From: Lichenostomus cassidix
Taxonomy: Eukaryota; Chordata; Aves; Passeriformes; Meliphagidae
NCBI GenBank assembly: GCA_008360975.2
Contig: CM039182.1
Coordinates: 51,224,491-51,288,490 of the forward strand
Length of the DNA stretch: 64,000 nucleotides
Direction of reading: 5' to 3'
Below the pieces are notes generated by a model. That model was not told where the DNA came from. It made no database searches and saw only the letters and a program-made list of their open reading frames with translations. The position numbers and the translations under genes are program-made. Positions 1 through 14,060 of the stretch are shown here, in pieces (the stretch's first letter is position 1; each line of letters opens with the position of its first letter).

Positions 1-3000
1 CACCTGCCATTTGCTAATTATTAATCACAGTAACAACATTTGTTAGTTTCATTAATTGAAAGGAAATTTCATTGCAGCAGCTTGAGTTTAATATCAGCTC
101 TTTGTGTACTGTACAATGCAAAAAGTAACCTGTGGTAATTAAATTACATACTAAGTCTTCGTTCTACATAAATTATTCTATTCACTGAGGAAAAAAATAG
201 ACAGTGCATTACCAAAGAAAAGGCCCAGATCATTAGCAGCCTCTACTCCCTGCTCTGTTCACTTCACTTGCAGTGCTGAAATCTGTCTGTTACCTTTTCT
301 GTGGTGTTGTAGAACTAACAATGAACTTGCCATCTTTTCTGTCATATGCCTGCCCTTGGGCTTGTATAAAAGAAGGGAATTAGGTTGTGTTTTGTTGACC
401 TTTTAGATGCAAGGGAAATGGTAGTCCTGTTTCCTTACACATCAAATGCTGCCAGGCTGTTGTCTGTGTTAACCTTTGTGGAGCACCCTGATGTGATTGT
501 TACCCTCGCACCAGGACACAGATGTCAGAGAGAATTGAGAAGGGATAAATTGGAGGTGCCATGCAAAACAGCTCGGCTAAAGACATTTTTCTCCTGCACT
601 GAAGAAAAGGTATTCTGTATGTGTTTAACTACTTAGCTGGTCTGTGAGTCCTGTAATTTGCTTAGCCAAACAGAACTTCAAAACAGATGGTTTCTAAATT
701 TGGGGAAAATAACCATTACGGTATTTTTTCCCTGTGCAGTCTGCAGTTACACTTTAGTACTGAAATTATTTGAAAATTAAACAGGAAAATAAAATTTGGA
801 TCTTTACCAACTGAGTACTAATTTCAGGAACATGCAATTTTTAGTATGTATTAGGTTTTCATCTGCACATTTAGCCTAAGATTTGTTTATACTCTGATTT
901 AGTGTCTCTTGCTGCTTACTTGCATAAACACTACCAAATCAGTCAGTTGGAGTCACCAGAGTATTTAGCTCCCAGCTGCATTTGCTCATGAAAGGAAGAA
1001 TGACAAGTTTCCTCTTTTGCAGAGGAGGAAGTGGAGAAACAGAAGGAAGTAATTCATTGCACATACATAGCACCTGCCACCAGCCACCTCTACAGCCACG
1101 TTACCAATAATAAGTACATTGGCTTGAGTGGAAAGCATTTTTTTGTGAGAAACTGCTTCATTCCCCATCTCTTAATTAAGGAAACTGAGTCACAGAGCAT
1201 TTTTCTCATCCAAAACTGTAAGTCAATCTAATCAGAAAGTAGGAATCTGAGTATCTGGGGCTTTGAGATTATTTTTTTATCCCAGTAGAAATAAATTATG
1301 ACAAATGAATTAATTGTTTGATATTTATGGGGTTTTTTTAATATATATGTAATATTATTGTACATAGTCAATATTTTCCAAGTGCATCTAAGAAAATTAT
1401 ATTTAGGAACTCTGCCTTTCTATTGGAATATATATGGTCAGCTGTTGGTCGTTTTGTATGTGTCCATCCCTGAACATAAAGAGGGTGTCTAGGTGTCAAA
1501 CTTCAGTTTAAATCAGTTTTCTGGAAAGCCAAGCATGGTATTTAGCCTCCACTTAACAGTGCTTTAACCATGAGATGTTAGTGTGAGAGCACCAGCATAT
1601 TCTCAGGTAGCCTTTGAAATAACTCATTGCCAAACAACAGAGATTATCTTGGATTGGGAGTCACTGGAGAGAAATTTAGGGCTATGACTCAATTGATTCA
1701 AACGTTTGCTTGCTCAAGCAAGCATGCTGTGCGATGTCCAGCCGTATTGCATTGCACAAGGCAGAGCTGGGCTGTGGAAAACATTACCCCAGAATACTGT
1801 GGACCACAGGTATAAGTGGATTCAGGTAAAGAAACTTCAGCAAACACAGTGATGCAGTCTCCAAGAAATCCCTAAGCTACAGGTCTTTGAGGAGGGGTGT
1901 GCTGAGGGAAATACTGCTCCCTATTGCCCTGTCTTTTAAGTTCTTTCCTGAATACCCCTTATGGACCATTGCCTGAGGCTCCTGTGTCAGTTACTAAGAT
2001 AAATCCTTGGGATGACAACAGTGGCTGCTATTGTGATCTTTCGACCTGTAAAGTCCTCCTGAAAGCACAAATATGTTCTTCCATTTCGGCTTCTCTTCAA
2101 CTTGTTTTGTCCTCTACCCAGATTAGGGACTTACCTTTTAAGTTTAAATTATTCTTTTTTAGACAGAGGACTAGAGTGATATGCCCTTCTTCAGAGAGCA
2201 TTCACTTGTACAATGTACCACCTGTACTGTGGCAATAATGTGTGTTTATCTCTGCTGAAAACATCTAACCTGCAACATGTTTTTTACCATCTCTAGGCTA
2301 TTTCTGCTAGTGCAGCTGTAAAATACAGCCTTCAATTGCTTGCTAAATTGTCAAACTCAGTTGGCAATTGAGAGTCTGCCTCGGCATTTTAATGGGCTTT
2401 GGCTGCAAAGGTTTCAGAGTAGGACTTTTCTCCTTTACTTAAAAACATGCGTTCTAGTTGGGGTTTCTAAAGGTGGTATTGTAGATCTGCAGGTACCAAT
2501 GGAAGTGGGTTTATGGGCCTGAAGTGTGGAGTCTCAAGCAGGGAACAAGATGACTTCCCTTCACTCTTCTGAGTTTTCAGACTTTTTAACAGGGAAAACT
2601 GTTTGGGTTCATTTGGTTGGTTGTTTTGTTTGGTTGGGCTTTTTCTTAAAGTGTGCAGTTGTAGCTTCCCGGCCAGGGACTTTTAAGTAAATACTTGTGT
2701 CTCAGAGCATGAAGCTACAAGAGTGCTTGTAGCTCTCTTGAGCTGTCAGAGTAGGGGTTTATGGAACTGAAAGCAGTTGTCTGCTACTTTCTCATTAAAT
2801 GCTCTTGTTAAGCTGTGATTGCTGACCATAAGTGCATTCGTAACATCTCACCTGAAACTCCTCACTGCTTTCCTTAAGCCCTCTTAAGAAAGAATTAAAT
2901 TCATTTTAATTCTCTTCAAATTCATTCCATTTGTATCTTCTCTGATGTATAGAATCTCTGCTGGCTCAAAGGGAATGCTTTTGGGCAGAATATAGCCACA

Positions 3001-3974
3001 AACTATGCTGCTGACTGGCCCATGTTGCTTTTAGAGTTGTAGTTTTTATGTAAATCAGTTTTAGGACTGAAACTGCAGTTTAGATGTTCCATGAGTACCT
3101 TCTTGGCATGTTGCATCACTGACTTGAAAGGTAAAACTACAGTATAATAGCCACTTGATGGTGCTTTCTACGACTGTGATGTCTCTTTATTTAGCTGCAG
3201 ATACAGTAGCAGCTGGCAGGAGCATAAGGTTCCAGAATTCTTACCGAGGCCATTATAACTTTGTGGCTTTTATGTTACTGCATAGCATTTATATACAGGG
3301 TAATGGGAAAGGAAGGTGAGTGAAGCGTATTTGCACATTTTGGTAACAATATCCAGTATTGACAGGTTGTATTTTACAGTGGAAGATATGCCACTTTTCA
3401 GGGGTCATTTTATGTCCTAATTTGTAGCTTGATTGGCCATTGTTGTGATTGTTGGCCTGTTGTATTATAACCAAAATTTCAAGAACCTGTTTGGCTTGAA
3501 CTTCCTTATCATGAGTTTACATCTAAATTTGTAAAATATTTCAACTTCAAATTTAGGAAGGTAATTGAATTGTGCTATACAAAGCAAAACATGTAATTTT
3601 TCACATATTTTCTAAAAGATCCTGTTTTTTTAGTACCTTGTCTCCAAGGAATATCAGGTGTATTATATGCTTCACATCAATATATGTAGCCATCACCATG
3701 CAAGAGAGAATCTTGTCTCTTCAGTCTGATTTTTCATTCAGATGCTTTGACTAAAGCATTACTGAGCTAATGTAGAAATAATTGAAGTAATATCCAGCAA
3801 AGGGTTGTGAATTTTTCCCATATGCAGAAAAGAAGTATTATGGATATTAGTTTTGCCCTTCTTTTTTCCCCTTGGGTCTGGAAACTGTGCAGTCTGTTCT
3901 CTACAAGATGAGACAAAAAGTAAAAGGAAAGAAAAAGAAACCTAGATGGTCTCTTGTGGAAGGAGGCGTGTGTG

Positions 3975-4007
<33 letters not shown>

Positions 4008-4199
4008 GTATGGGAGTTATGGAGTAATGGATTCATATTATCAGGGGCATTTCATTGTATAATAGAGTGATATACTTTCAGGGAATTAATATTAAATTTT
4101 GTTTTGAAGTAGCTTATATCTTTCTTTTTCTGCTTGCAAAAACTAACTCTGGCAGAAAGCTTATTTGCCAAAACTAAGCCCCTGAGGGTAAATATCTAG
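1..4199. other. AT-rich noncoding stretch
   Basis: I see no exon with splice sites and coding-like codon use here. Open frames are short and overlap on both strands. A small hairpin (7-bp arms, 4-nt loop) lies at 1707-1724, and a TA-rich microsatellite near 3969-4009 is listed separately. By position this is intergenic or an intron of the plus-strand gene whose last exon is at 47917. Confidence 0.6.
3969..4009. repeat. (TA)n microsatellite
   Basis: A short GT run passes into alternating TA with one interruption, then ATGTATG. It is a simple sequence repeat, probably length-polymorphic. It explains the Tyr/Ile-rich run in the minus-strand open frame across it, which is not a gene. Confidence 0.9.
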
Positions 4200-4351
4200 T
4201 CACAGAATCATAGAATCATTAAGGCTGGAAAAGAGCCCCAAGATCATCAAGTCCAACCTTTGACCAAATACCACTATGCCCATTCAACTGTATCACAAAG
4301 TGCAACATCTACTAATTTTTTTAACACTTCCAGGGATGGTGACTCTACCAT
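4200..4351 (-). mobile_element. CR1 LINE 3'-end fragment
   Basis: The plus strand opens with the reverse complement of the CR1 3' terminus (CACAGAATCATAGAATCATT), followed by the typical GGCTGGAAAAGA and AAGTCCAACC motifs. It can be followed to a 'cagggatggtgactctacc' segment and then loses similarity. It is a 5'-truncated minus-strand copy, as is normal for CR1 in birds, with no coding capacity. The inner edge is approximate. Confidence 0.9.
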
Positions 4352-7300
4352 GAGTCCCAGGTGACAAAAAGGATGGTGACTGACCTTGAGCAGAGACAGT
4401 CTCTAGTCCAAAAGTGGTTCTTCTGATGTAACTTTGCCTTTATTTAGTGTTATATCGTGTTGCACGAGTAACACCATCCTCATCACATATTTGCCTGTTC
4501 TTTATGCTTCTGTAACTTAAATTACTCTATCTATCCACCATTTGGGTAAAATAACATCCTGGAAGAGAAATCGCCCCTGACTTGAAATTTACAAACACGA
4601 ATGGTTCGGTCTCATGAACCCCTTACAGAAAGTCAGGGGATCCTTTGTGACAAATAAAGGCAGTGCTCTGCTCAGCAGGATAGTAAAAATCTTGGATTTC
4701 AGGAATCAGACTGCCCCTGTTGGAAAAGTGAACATAACGAGTGACCTGAAATAAGTGATTTTTCCCATGTGATGGATTGAAAAGAAATTGATGGGAAGAG
4801 ATGATGCGGAAGTTCCTGCCTCCTAATCAGTGGTTCAGCTAACATACAGTACTAGCAGGAAATTTCCAAGCTGCTGATTGTATTGCTTCAGAAAAAGAAA
4901 AATCATCCCATTTCTTGAAAATGCAGTGTTTTGTCGTGGAAAGAAAAATGCATTAGATTATGGTACTTAGTATTTTAGACCTTCTGCCTTGTCATATCAA
5001 GGTTCGCTAGAGCTAGTAGAGGCTGATTCAAATATATAGCTTTTGCCATAGCCTGCAGATAACATTTTAGTCTCCACTGTCACTAATCTGGCTGGGAATG
5101 ACAGTCACAGTGATAATTACATGGACACTCCAGAGACTCAGAGGCAAAGCAAAACAGATTCTGCTCCATAGAGAATTTGCTTCTTGAATGACCAAATGCA
5201 ACAAATTAAATGCTCCTGGTGCACGTTGCCTGATACTATCAGATGGCATATTGTATCAAAGCACAGCTAATTATTAGTAGCATTGCATTGCCTAGCATGT
5301 TTTAGTTTTGGAACGCGTACATATTTATTATTCCATCTGCTCTTGAAAGACTTAGCAATTGGTTATTACAATTAGATAATTACTAAATATATTCTGTCCT
5401 TCTGGAACTTAAAAAGAATGTAGACCTGGGAGCCAGCAGGGAATACTGAACAAAACTGAACTGTGCTAAATTGAAAACTGATTAGAAAGTACTGCTTTCT
5501 GCAGTGCATAAATTCACGTTGGAGCACATTGGGCTGAGGTGGTGTCAGGTTTTGTTCAGCACTGGTTGTGTGTGACTGTGCTGTGTTCCTTCAAAGTGAG
5601 TGCCTGGGCAGCAGCACACAATCCTGCCTGATTGCCTTGTCCTTGGCTGCATGCAGTATAACATGCAACATGCTACATCCACAACAGACACAAATCATCA
5701 TGAGTGCTCCTGATGTGAGAATGCTGGAAGAAGCAGTAGATGATGTATCTGAGTAACAGAACTGGTAAAATAAAAAAGACAGATACATTTCTTGAGAGTT
5801 TTGTGTTTCCATGACTGTTGTCAATCTTTAGAGGTTAGAACATATTTCCCTGGGGAAACATTCTAGCTATGTCGGAACTACGTAGATTAGGCAGAGGGGT
5901 GTGGAGGTTGTAACCTTTGAATTTGGTTGGGAAGTTACCAAAATTACAAACAAGGGTAAAAGAGGCTTTTGGTAAGATCAGTGTGCCTTTCCCCATAATT
6001 ATTCCTAGTTCTTGTTTGAGGTTTGTCTCTCAAACCATTTGTATAAAATGTTACCAGCTCTAGGTTGGCTGTGTATTTTTAACTCTAAATGAATACATGC
6101 ATGTGCAAACATAGGTGCAGTGAAATGTTGCCTTTTAAAAACTGAACTCATAAAAACCTGTTCTAAAAGTAATAGACCATCAGCATCTTCTTTTATAGAG
6201 GAAAATCAATTTAAAAAGAAACAACTCTGAATATAATTAAACATCGTAACTCTGGTTTATATGTGCTTAATAGGTACAATAATACCTACTGTATCTCACA
6301 GGAGCCTTCTGAAGTTTAATTAATTAGCATTTATAAAAGCACAATGAAATTCTAGGATAAGAATAAGCTCCAAGTACATTGTATCACTGCTGCTGTTTTA
6401 TGCACAAATTTGAGAAAAACGTAGTAACTCAGATATTCAGAATGTGGTTTAGCATTCCATCCTAATTTTACATTCACATAAAATTTGTTTCTTCTTCTTT
6501 TCGTAAGATTTTCCACCTCCTAGAATCAACAGTTGAGGTTGTTGTTTGCCTAAAACCCAAAACATGTATTTAAAATAAGTTTTAATATTAAATAAATACC
6601 ATTTCTTTCCTTAACGTTGTTTGTTTTACTTTTCTTCAGAAACAGGAGGCATAAATCAGAAGTGCTTAAGAAACTTACATCCAACCTCAGTGACAGTATT
6701 AACATAACTCACACTATGTAGTATAGTGGTATTCAGGGCAGCCTAGGTAGTGGGAAAACTGTTAAAAGTCTTGTGATAGGTCTCAGTAGTTTATATTTCC
6801 TCATTACAGCATGTTGTTTTTCAAAAGGAAGTATTGCAGGGAAAATAAGCAAACCAACCATTGCACAGCCTCAGTATTCAGTTGGAATGGAGAATGGGGA
6901 GCAAGAGAGATCCTCATAAGGGTTGGTGTCACAGCTGGTTCATTAACTATTCTAAAGATGAACTGTTATTCAGGTCTGAAATTAGACCACATCCTCATTT
7001 AACTGGAGAATCTAAAACCTTTATCACTGTGTGTAAGAGAGAGGGGCAGAGATGTCACACTGGCTGAGTAGTAGTAGATAAGTATATTTTATTTTGTGCT
7101 GTGTAGATGCTAATTTTATTTTGCATTCACATTTGTGACAAAATATTTTTAAACCCAGGAAATCCTTTTTAAGTTATCTAAATCTATATACTTTTTCCTT
7201 CTTATAGCTACATTGAAAAAGGCAGTATCTGTTTTAGGTTGTGTTGAAGATTATTTTATTCATAAGTCAGCCTGACATTTTTGTTGCACTTTGGTTTTAA

Positions 7301-10300
7301 ACTGACATCTTTACCTTTTAATCTGGTTTTATTATGATTTGCCACTGCACACAAAGTTTCCTGTGCACATATTCAAAGACATAATTTCTTTGGTTAATGA
7401 TACTGACAATTAATTTGTGTCACAGGTCTACAGTCTGAGGCAGGAGGAAGGACTTACCATCAGAATTAGCCAACTGAAGGCTTGGGAGCTGCTGGGTGGT
7501 TTTGTCACCTCAGGGAAAGCTCTTGTAATTATGAGTTATGGAGGATCCTTCAGTTTTAAATAGTACTGTCTTCAACACTGGATTTTCCTCATATGTCTCA
7601 CAGAGTTATGAGGTAGTGAAGACTGGCTTCATTATGTACAAAGTGTTTAGCAGCATAAACAATCATAAAATTCTGCAATTTTAATGATCTGATGTCAACA
7701 TGTATCTGTTGTCATGAGTGTCCACTGCCTGTATTCTGGATAGTTGTTCCAACATTCTGACTGAACTTGACCTTGTTAGAAAAAGGCCTTTTTATTATAC
7801 TCACTTAAAGTTTTCAACTGTGTTTTAGATTAGAAACATCATAGTCCAGTACATGGGGAACTGTGCTAGGAATCACTAGACAGGCATTTTCTCAGGTTTT
7901 TCTGGGTGACCTGGGGCCACTCCAAGCATACTTCTCTGTGCTTGTTTTCTCCAGTTCAGAAACAGGAGTGATGCCACTGAGCATCCTTTAAGTGCTGCGA
8001 GATCTATTGGTAAATGTTTCTTTACAAAAGCTAATGGTGCTACTCTTATTCCTGACTGGGTCACTGGATGTACTGTGCAACTGTGGCAGAAGGTTGCACT
8101 CTTCATTGGTTTGTTTCTTTTCCCATCATCTCACTGTTTTAGTTCCTTGGATTGGTATTTATTTTCAGGACTGGGACAATCATGCAGTTTTTCTTTGCAC
8201 AGTGCCCATCATAATGAAGTCTGGAGGCAATGACTGCTATCACACTGGTAATTAAAACTGAATTTGGTAAGCTGATGGGATGGTTAGGTTAATAACCTGT
8301 AACGGGGTGGTTATTATGTTAATAGCCTGTAAATCCCTCCTGCACAGAACTGGATCATTCTTAACTTGTTGGATTTTTGTACTTATGACATTTTGATCTA
8401 GCAAGTTTTCTCACATGTAGAATGGAAATTGCTGATTTTTAGGCAAGTTGGAATACTCCGAGAGAAAATACAGTTGCCGTGGGTCAGTTTTTGAAGTATA
8501 TTGACTACATTGGTCTTAGGTGTTTGTTTCTCTGTTTGTCTTGCTAAATTTACAAGCTTCTTTGCCTTTTGAAGTTAAACTCTTTAAGATGTTATAATCA
8601 AACCACAGCTAACTTGTTCTTTATTTAAACTGCAGTGTTTGCACAAGCTGTACTTCCAATTCTGTATAATTTTAATTCTGTGGGGGGAAAAATTGCCACT
8701 GAATATTTTAAGTTGTAGTTTGGGCTTTGGGCATATAGGAAAGAGTGCTTCTGTTCACACAAGTATTTATATAATGACTTTAAAAGGCCTCCGTTCTCAT
8801 CCAATTCAGTAGTGCTGCTGAAAGACTCTTGCAAGCCCTAGGGTTTGGGACTTTAGCAATGCATTTTTAGAAGAAAGAATATTAAGCCCATGGGGTCTGC
8901 AGGCAGTGAAACTGAACTGACCATCAATCTCCACAGCCTAAAAGCTGCTCCTTTGGCCCTCAGCCAGCTCTGCACCTACAGGGGCTGGGCACTCCTAACC
9001 CAGCCCTGCATTCCCAGGGAGTCACAGTGCTTGGCACTGCCCCAGCTCCTTCTGTGCAAGAGCACCAGCCCAGAGCACAGCCTGACACATTTCAAAGAGG
9101 GAGCCAAGCAGAGCTGCAGAATGGGTAGAAGGTTTGCCCCTCTCTGGTCTCTGCTCTCCTCCCTGAGTCTTTAAAATTCCTGTGACGTACACAGGTTTTT
9201 CTGATGTGAAATGACCTATAAATATATCAGACTCTCTGAAGATATGTTGTCCTATGCCAGTCAAAAGGATAAAGACATACTATCCTTACTACTAAAAATA
9301 ATTGGAGAGGTGCCAGTGAGGAGCCAATCTGGAGAAATTATTGCAGTGAGATGGATCCCTACATAATTGATATTTGGTATGGACAGATTTATGGAGGTGG
9401 CTGTTACAGTCCTATTAAATACTTAGCTGAAGCACTTAGCACTGTCACTTTTATTAGCGTAGTTTTGCACACTCATGCTGTGGTAACTTGGGCTTTTTTT
9501 ATTCTTTATGTGACTTCCTGCATTGCAGAAAGACATCTATAAAGCTCCCATAGTCTTCCTTTGTACTTGTGATACACAAATTGCATTGACATGGTCTTCA
9601 CACAGGATCAAGCACCTTTTTCTTGTCCTGCCTTTGGCAGTACTTCTCCCCTCCATCTGGACAGATCTGCTGGTTTATTTTATCCTCACTTCATGCCAGA
9701 AACATACTGCATAACTAATATATTGTGTTCAAAAAAAGCCAAATTTACTTTTTTAATACAAGCTCTTATCTTTTACCAAGCACAGATCTGCAAATACTGT
9801 ACTATGTCCCCTACAGCAATTCTCTGTTTAGTGATTCTTCATCATGTGTTGGACAGATGGCACAATCAGTGGGTTGTATCAGAGCATTAAAAAAATAAAT
9901 TCTTTCTCACTGCTTCTACCTAGACTGTTTTGAATTCAGTGAGATGCAACAGCTGTAACACAATCTTTCAATGACAACTCTGAACGTGGTGGGGAGGGTG
10001 TTGTTTCATTTGAAAGTCAAAAAATGTGTAGGAAAAATGTTGTTTAAAAAGAAACACAAAGGGCTTTAACAGAACTATGAAGGTTACAAGGTTAAGAACC
10101 TGACTTTTCAGAGTTGTTTATTCTCTCAGATGTCTCAGATCATAGGTGGATCTCCATTTGCAGCTGCTTATACAAAAAATAAAGCTCTCTTTTTTCCTTC
10201 TGTCAAACACTTCTTAAGACTGCTCCAACATTTGTTATTTAATAAAGTACCTGGTGCTTACAGAAGTCTTGCCAAATCATCAAAGGTACTTGTATTCTTA

Positions 10301-11007
10301 GTGAGCATGATAGAAAAAGTAGCATTAATAATCAACATGTTTGCTGAGAGGACAGCCCTAAGTTTGGGTATTGGGCATCTGTTATGCCTGACGATTATCA
10401 GTTCTGCAGGCATGAAATTTGGTGTTAGTATCAAAGAACCTGAAATGTTTGAAAACTGTTAAATTGTATTTAAAAAAAAAAGAACAAAAAGAACAAATCT
10501 TGTGTTTTAGTCTTCATCCTAAAAAAGCCATAGAAATCTTTTCCTTGCGTGCTTTGTTCCTCCCATCCCTGTCACTCCTGCCCCCAGGAGAAGGGATCCT
10601 AGTGCAGCTCCCATTATGAGTCCCAGCTTCTCTCAAGGAAGAAATGCAGTCAGCAAAAGAAGCAGTGATAAGCTGCCAATATGCAGAGAGCACTGAGTAT
10701 GGTCTGGACAAAAGGCTGGAGGAAAGATGAGGATCACTGCAGAGCTGGCAAGGAACCATACTGTGGACATGAGGATAGTTGGAGGTGGGAGAAGAGAGGC
10801 ACTGCGGGAGCTCCTGCCTTTGGACTCCCAGGTGAGTGGTCCTGGAAGGCCCCTGACTGCTGCCTGGGTTCAGATCACTCCTAGAAAGAAAGTTTCAGAT
10901 CACTCCTAGGAAGAATGAGGTGACATTTTTTGAAGGGTATCCTGTTCTTTTGTTTCCCCATTGTAAAGGGAGGAGATACATCTTCTCTCTTATGTCATTA
11001 TCCATTT
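4352..11007. other. Noncoding stretch without recognised gene
   Basis: AT-rich sequence with scattered short open frames on both strands. A GC-richer patch at about 8890-9175 is open on both strands but lacks splice context and is unassigned. Another at about 10560-10910 contains a CAG/GTGAGT donor-like string at 10829-10837 and a small tandem duplication. Neither supports a gene. Confidence 0.55.
10868..10915. repeat. Tandem duplication, about 23 bp x 2
   Basis: A unit beginning TTCAGATCACTCCTAG occurs twice in direct succession, differing by about one base before AAGAA. It is a recent small tandem duplication in noncoding sequence. Confidence 0.8.
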
Positions 11008-11130
11008 TCATAGAATCATTGAATCATTTAGGTTGGAAAAGGCCTTTTAGATCATGGAGTCATAACCCTCACACTGCCAAGTCCACCACTAAACCATGTC
11101 CCTAAGCATTAGATCTAAATGGTCTTTAAT
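11008..11130 (-). mobile_element. CR1 LINE 3'-end fragment
   Basis: The reverse complement of the CR1 tail is seen on the plus strand (CATAGAATCATTGAATCATT, then AGGTTGGAAAAGGCC). Next come a 'ccaagtccaccactaaaccatgtccctaag' type segment and a decayed continuation. It is a short 5'-truncated copy with an approximate right edge. Confidence 0.88.
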
Positions 11131-13659
11131 GCTGAATCTCAACTATTGTACTTAATCTTCTTATATAAATACTGGTCATATTTCTCCCCTGAGAGCTTTT
11201 TCATGGCTTCTTACTTCATATCTGTTCAATATCCATGTTCCCTGCTTATATCACTACAGTCTAACTGCTCATGTAATGTTGCTTTAGGTGCTTTTATTCC
11301 TTAAAACTGCAGCTTTTAAAGCTAATCTTATATCCCAGCCCAGGTAAACTTGAACTTGAGAAAGTACTCTCAGCTAATATGGGGAATTATATAAGAATAA
11401 TTGTATCAGTTTAAATTCATATTCTATTTAAATTTGAATAATTTTTTCATATTATCAAGTTTTAAAGGAAAGCAAGTTTTTAATTTAATCTTTTAGCTGG
11501 GGGGAAGATGAGAGTACAGACTAGAAAAGACGTTCTTCCCCTGGTGTTGCAATGTTCAATTTACTATCTGGCACTGTGTGGGAGGCAGTTTGGATTGTGG
11601 GACAGACTTGATATTTCTGCTAAATGATCAGCAGCTAAATGATTATGCTGCTATTTAATTGTCACCTTTTACGTTCAATAGTTTAGCAAGTCACTGTGAC
11701 TGATGAGGTGTCTGTTGCATCAGGTTGCATTTCCTTTGTCTCACTCTGTGCACTTTTTCTAAGCTGTCTTAATAACTGTGATGACTAGAGAGGGCAGAAA
11801 GGAGAAGGAAAGGATTGTGCAGCTGTAGGTGCATTCTAGCAGCTGCAGAAAGTCCTGCCAGAGGTTCTTGACACGTGTTTTAACAGAAGTATACATCGAC
11901 CTGTGTAGTGCTGTGGTGTTCCTTGAAGTCAATGCGCAGCTTAATGAGAGATGGAACTTCAAGTCACTGTGAGAAATATCACCCAGCACTTTAACAATTC
12001 GGTGTTCATTGCACTCTCCTATTTCTACCCATACTATTATAATTTTCCCAAGTAATTATTATTGTCCTCCTGGGCAGTTGGTTAACTCTCTGTAAAATTG
12101 TGCTACATCAGAAGCAGGGGAACTTGCCCTTTTCCAACATGTTAAGCAACATTGCCACTGTTTTTTTGTTGGTCTGTTCATTTTATTATAATTCCTTCCC
12201 TATGACAACATAAAGCAGTGAACAGCTGGCCAGCTGCAGAAGACTTTGTGCAACCAGAGAAAGTTAGGAAAAAGGAGAGTAGAGAGTCTGGTTGAGAATT
12301 GCCTGCCAGCCTTACTGCAGAATTATGATTAAAATGTTTTGTTGAGAGTTAAATATATGTGCACATGAGGGTCAGCAAAACAGCTTGGGCTGCCTTCTGT
12401 TTCCTTCTCTATTTGTTTAGCATACAATTTCTCAGATGTCACATTTACGGTAATAACTCTCCTTTCATTCGTATAGTATTAATCTGACTCCTCCTTGCAT
12501 TTTAGATGAGCTCCCAGTCTAACAGCAGAGTTAGGGGTTGATTTAGTCCATCCTCGGCCTAGCACTGATCCCACATCACTTCTTGTGGACTTATTCTAGA
12601 TCAGCAATGGAATCAAAAAGTGGAAATTATATTTCCAATGACGATGCCTGTCATTCCTAGTGCAGGAGAAACCAAGGGGCTTCCTGGGACTGAGGTCACT
12701 CTTTTAATAAAAAGCATATCAATATACAGCTCATAAACCATCAGTAGCTGTTTGGATGGATGTAAATCAGCAGTTGTAGTTTATGTTACTCAAAATATTG
12801 GAGGCTGCTTTTAACAATATTTTAGACATTTTTACAATACGTGTATAATCAGGTGGAATACCATTATATCCTTGATTTCACAGCAGGGGATCCAGGGAAT
12901 CCATCTATCTATCCATGCATAATCCTTTACAGACAATTTTGATGTCGGTATTTCAGACTTACAACAGTTATTGCATTTCTCTCAAAATATAACTGGGAAA
13001 ATATGTAGGAAATATAACATTTGCAAGGGGAGAAGGGACAAGGGATTAAGGGATAAATCGCCTGTCCACAGTGGTGCTGGTAGGAAAATGTCGATACGCA
13101 TGCTGTGATTCATCTTGCCAAACATTGTACTTCTGCAGCTAGCAGTCACAGTTGCTCCTTTTATGCTCAGAAGATGAGTGGGCAGTTTGAAAGTATCATT
13201 TATTTGATTTACTGCACACGTTTAGCTTAAGATGAGTCACATCCCCTATACAGTTACAGCCTTAAGGCATTGTAGGTGTTTGCATTTACTCAGATGAATC
13301 TCACCCCCATTTCCTCTCCTGGGTGAAGTTTGTTTTCAGGAGAAGTACTTTATGAATTGCCATCATTCTTATTTCTTTGTATTTTCAGAGGATTTTCATT
13401 GCAGATGCAAATGTACATGTTTGTAAATCCATAGTTTATTCTGAGATTTTTCCAAGGTCAAACTGTTTAATTCTCCTGTCCTCAGCAGAATTTGAAATTG
13501 GCTGTGTGGGGAATGGTTGCCATCTCACACATCTGATGGACTCTAAAGATGGCCATTACTGTGCTGAAAAACACTTCCTTAATGTTTTCTTAATGCAAAT
13601 TGCTTATTTTCTAAAGTGTTTTATTAATAATTGGTGCAACTCGGAAAACTGAAAAATGA

Positions 13660-14060
13660 GTGCACTTGTGGCATTTTCATGCTAACCAAGATACAGCACA
13701 TGCTTTTCTATGTTTTTTTACTGCCTGTAAATCAGAACATTTAATCAAGAGCCTTTATAATAAATTTTAAAGATCGCCCTTGCAAAAGACAAAAATATTC
13801 AACAAGATAATGTGGACTTTATTGCTCTGATTTTTTTACATTTTTTTATAGAACAGAGGGTCAATTAATTGCTCAAGCTTAATAGCAGCCCTGCTTAGAC
13901 TCCCCTCTGTTCCGAAATCAGTGCTGTTTGTCGTTTTGAATAGTTAGTAAAGCTGTCGCTCTTTGTAAAATCCGTTCCTGAATTCAGAAGATTTGTACAT
14001 TGAAATCTGTGATATATGTTGAAAATATAATTATATAATTATGGAGATGACCAGTCCTTG
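13660..14060. promoter_or_regulatory. Possible conserved noncoding element
   Basis: The segment lacks repeats and long open frames. It carries closely packed AT-rich homeodomain-like cores (TTTAATCAAGAG, GTCAATTAATTG, TTTATAATAAA) alternating with unique sequence. This texture is common in vertebrate developmental enhancers. The call is inference from texture only. Confidence 0.2.

Noticed and set aside
10829..10837. Perfect CAG/GTGAGT donor string after a GC-richer segment
   Set aside because: A 9-base match is expected about once in two such windows. No paired acceptor or coding frame was found.
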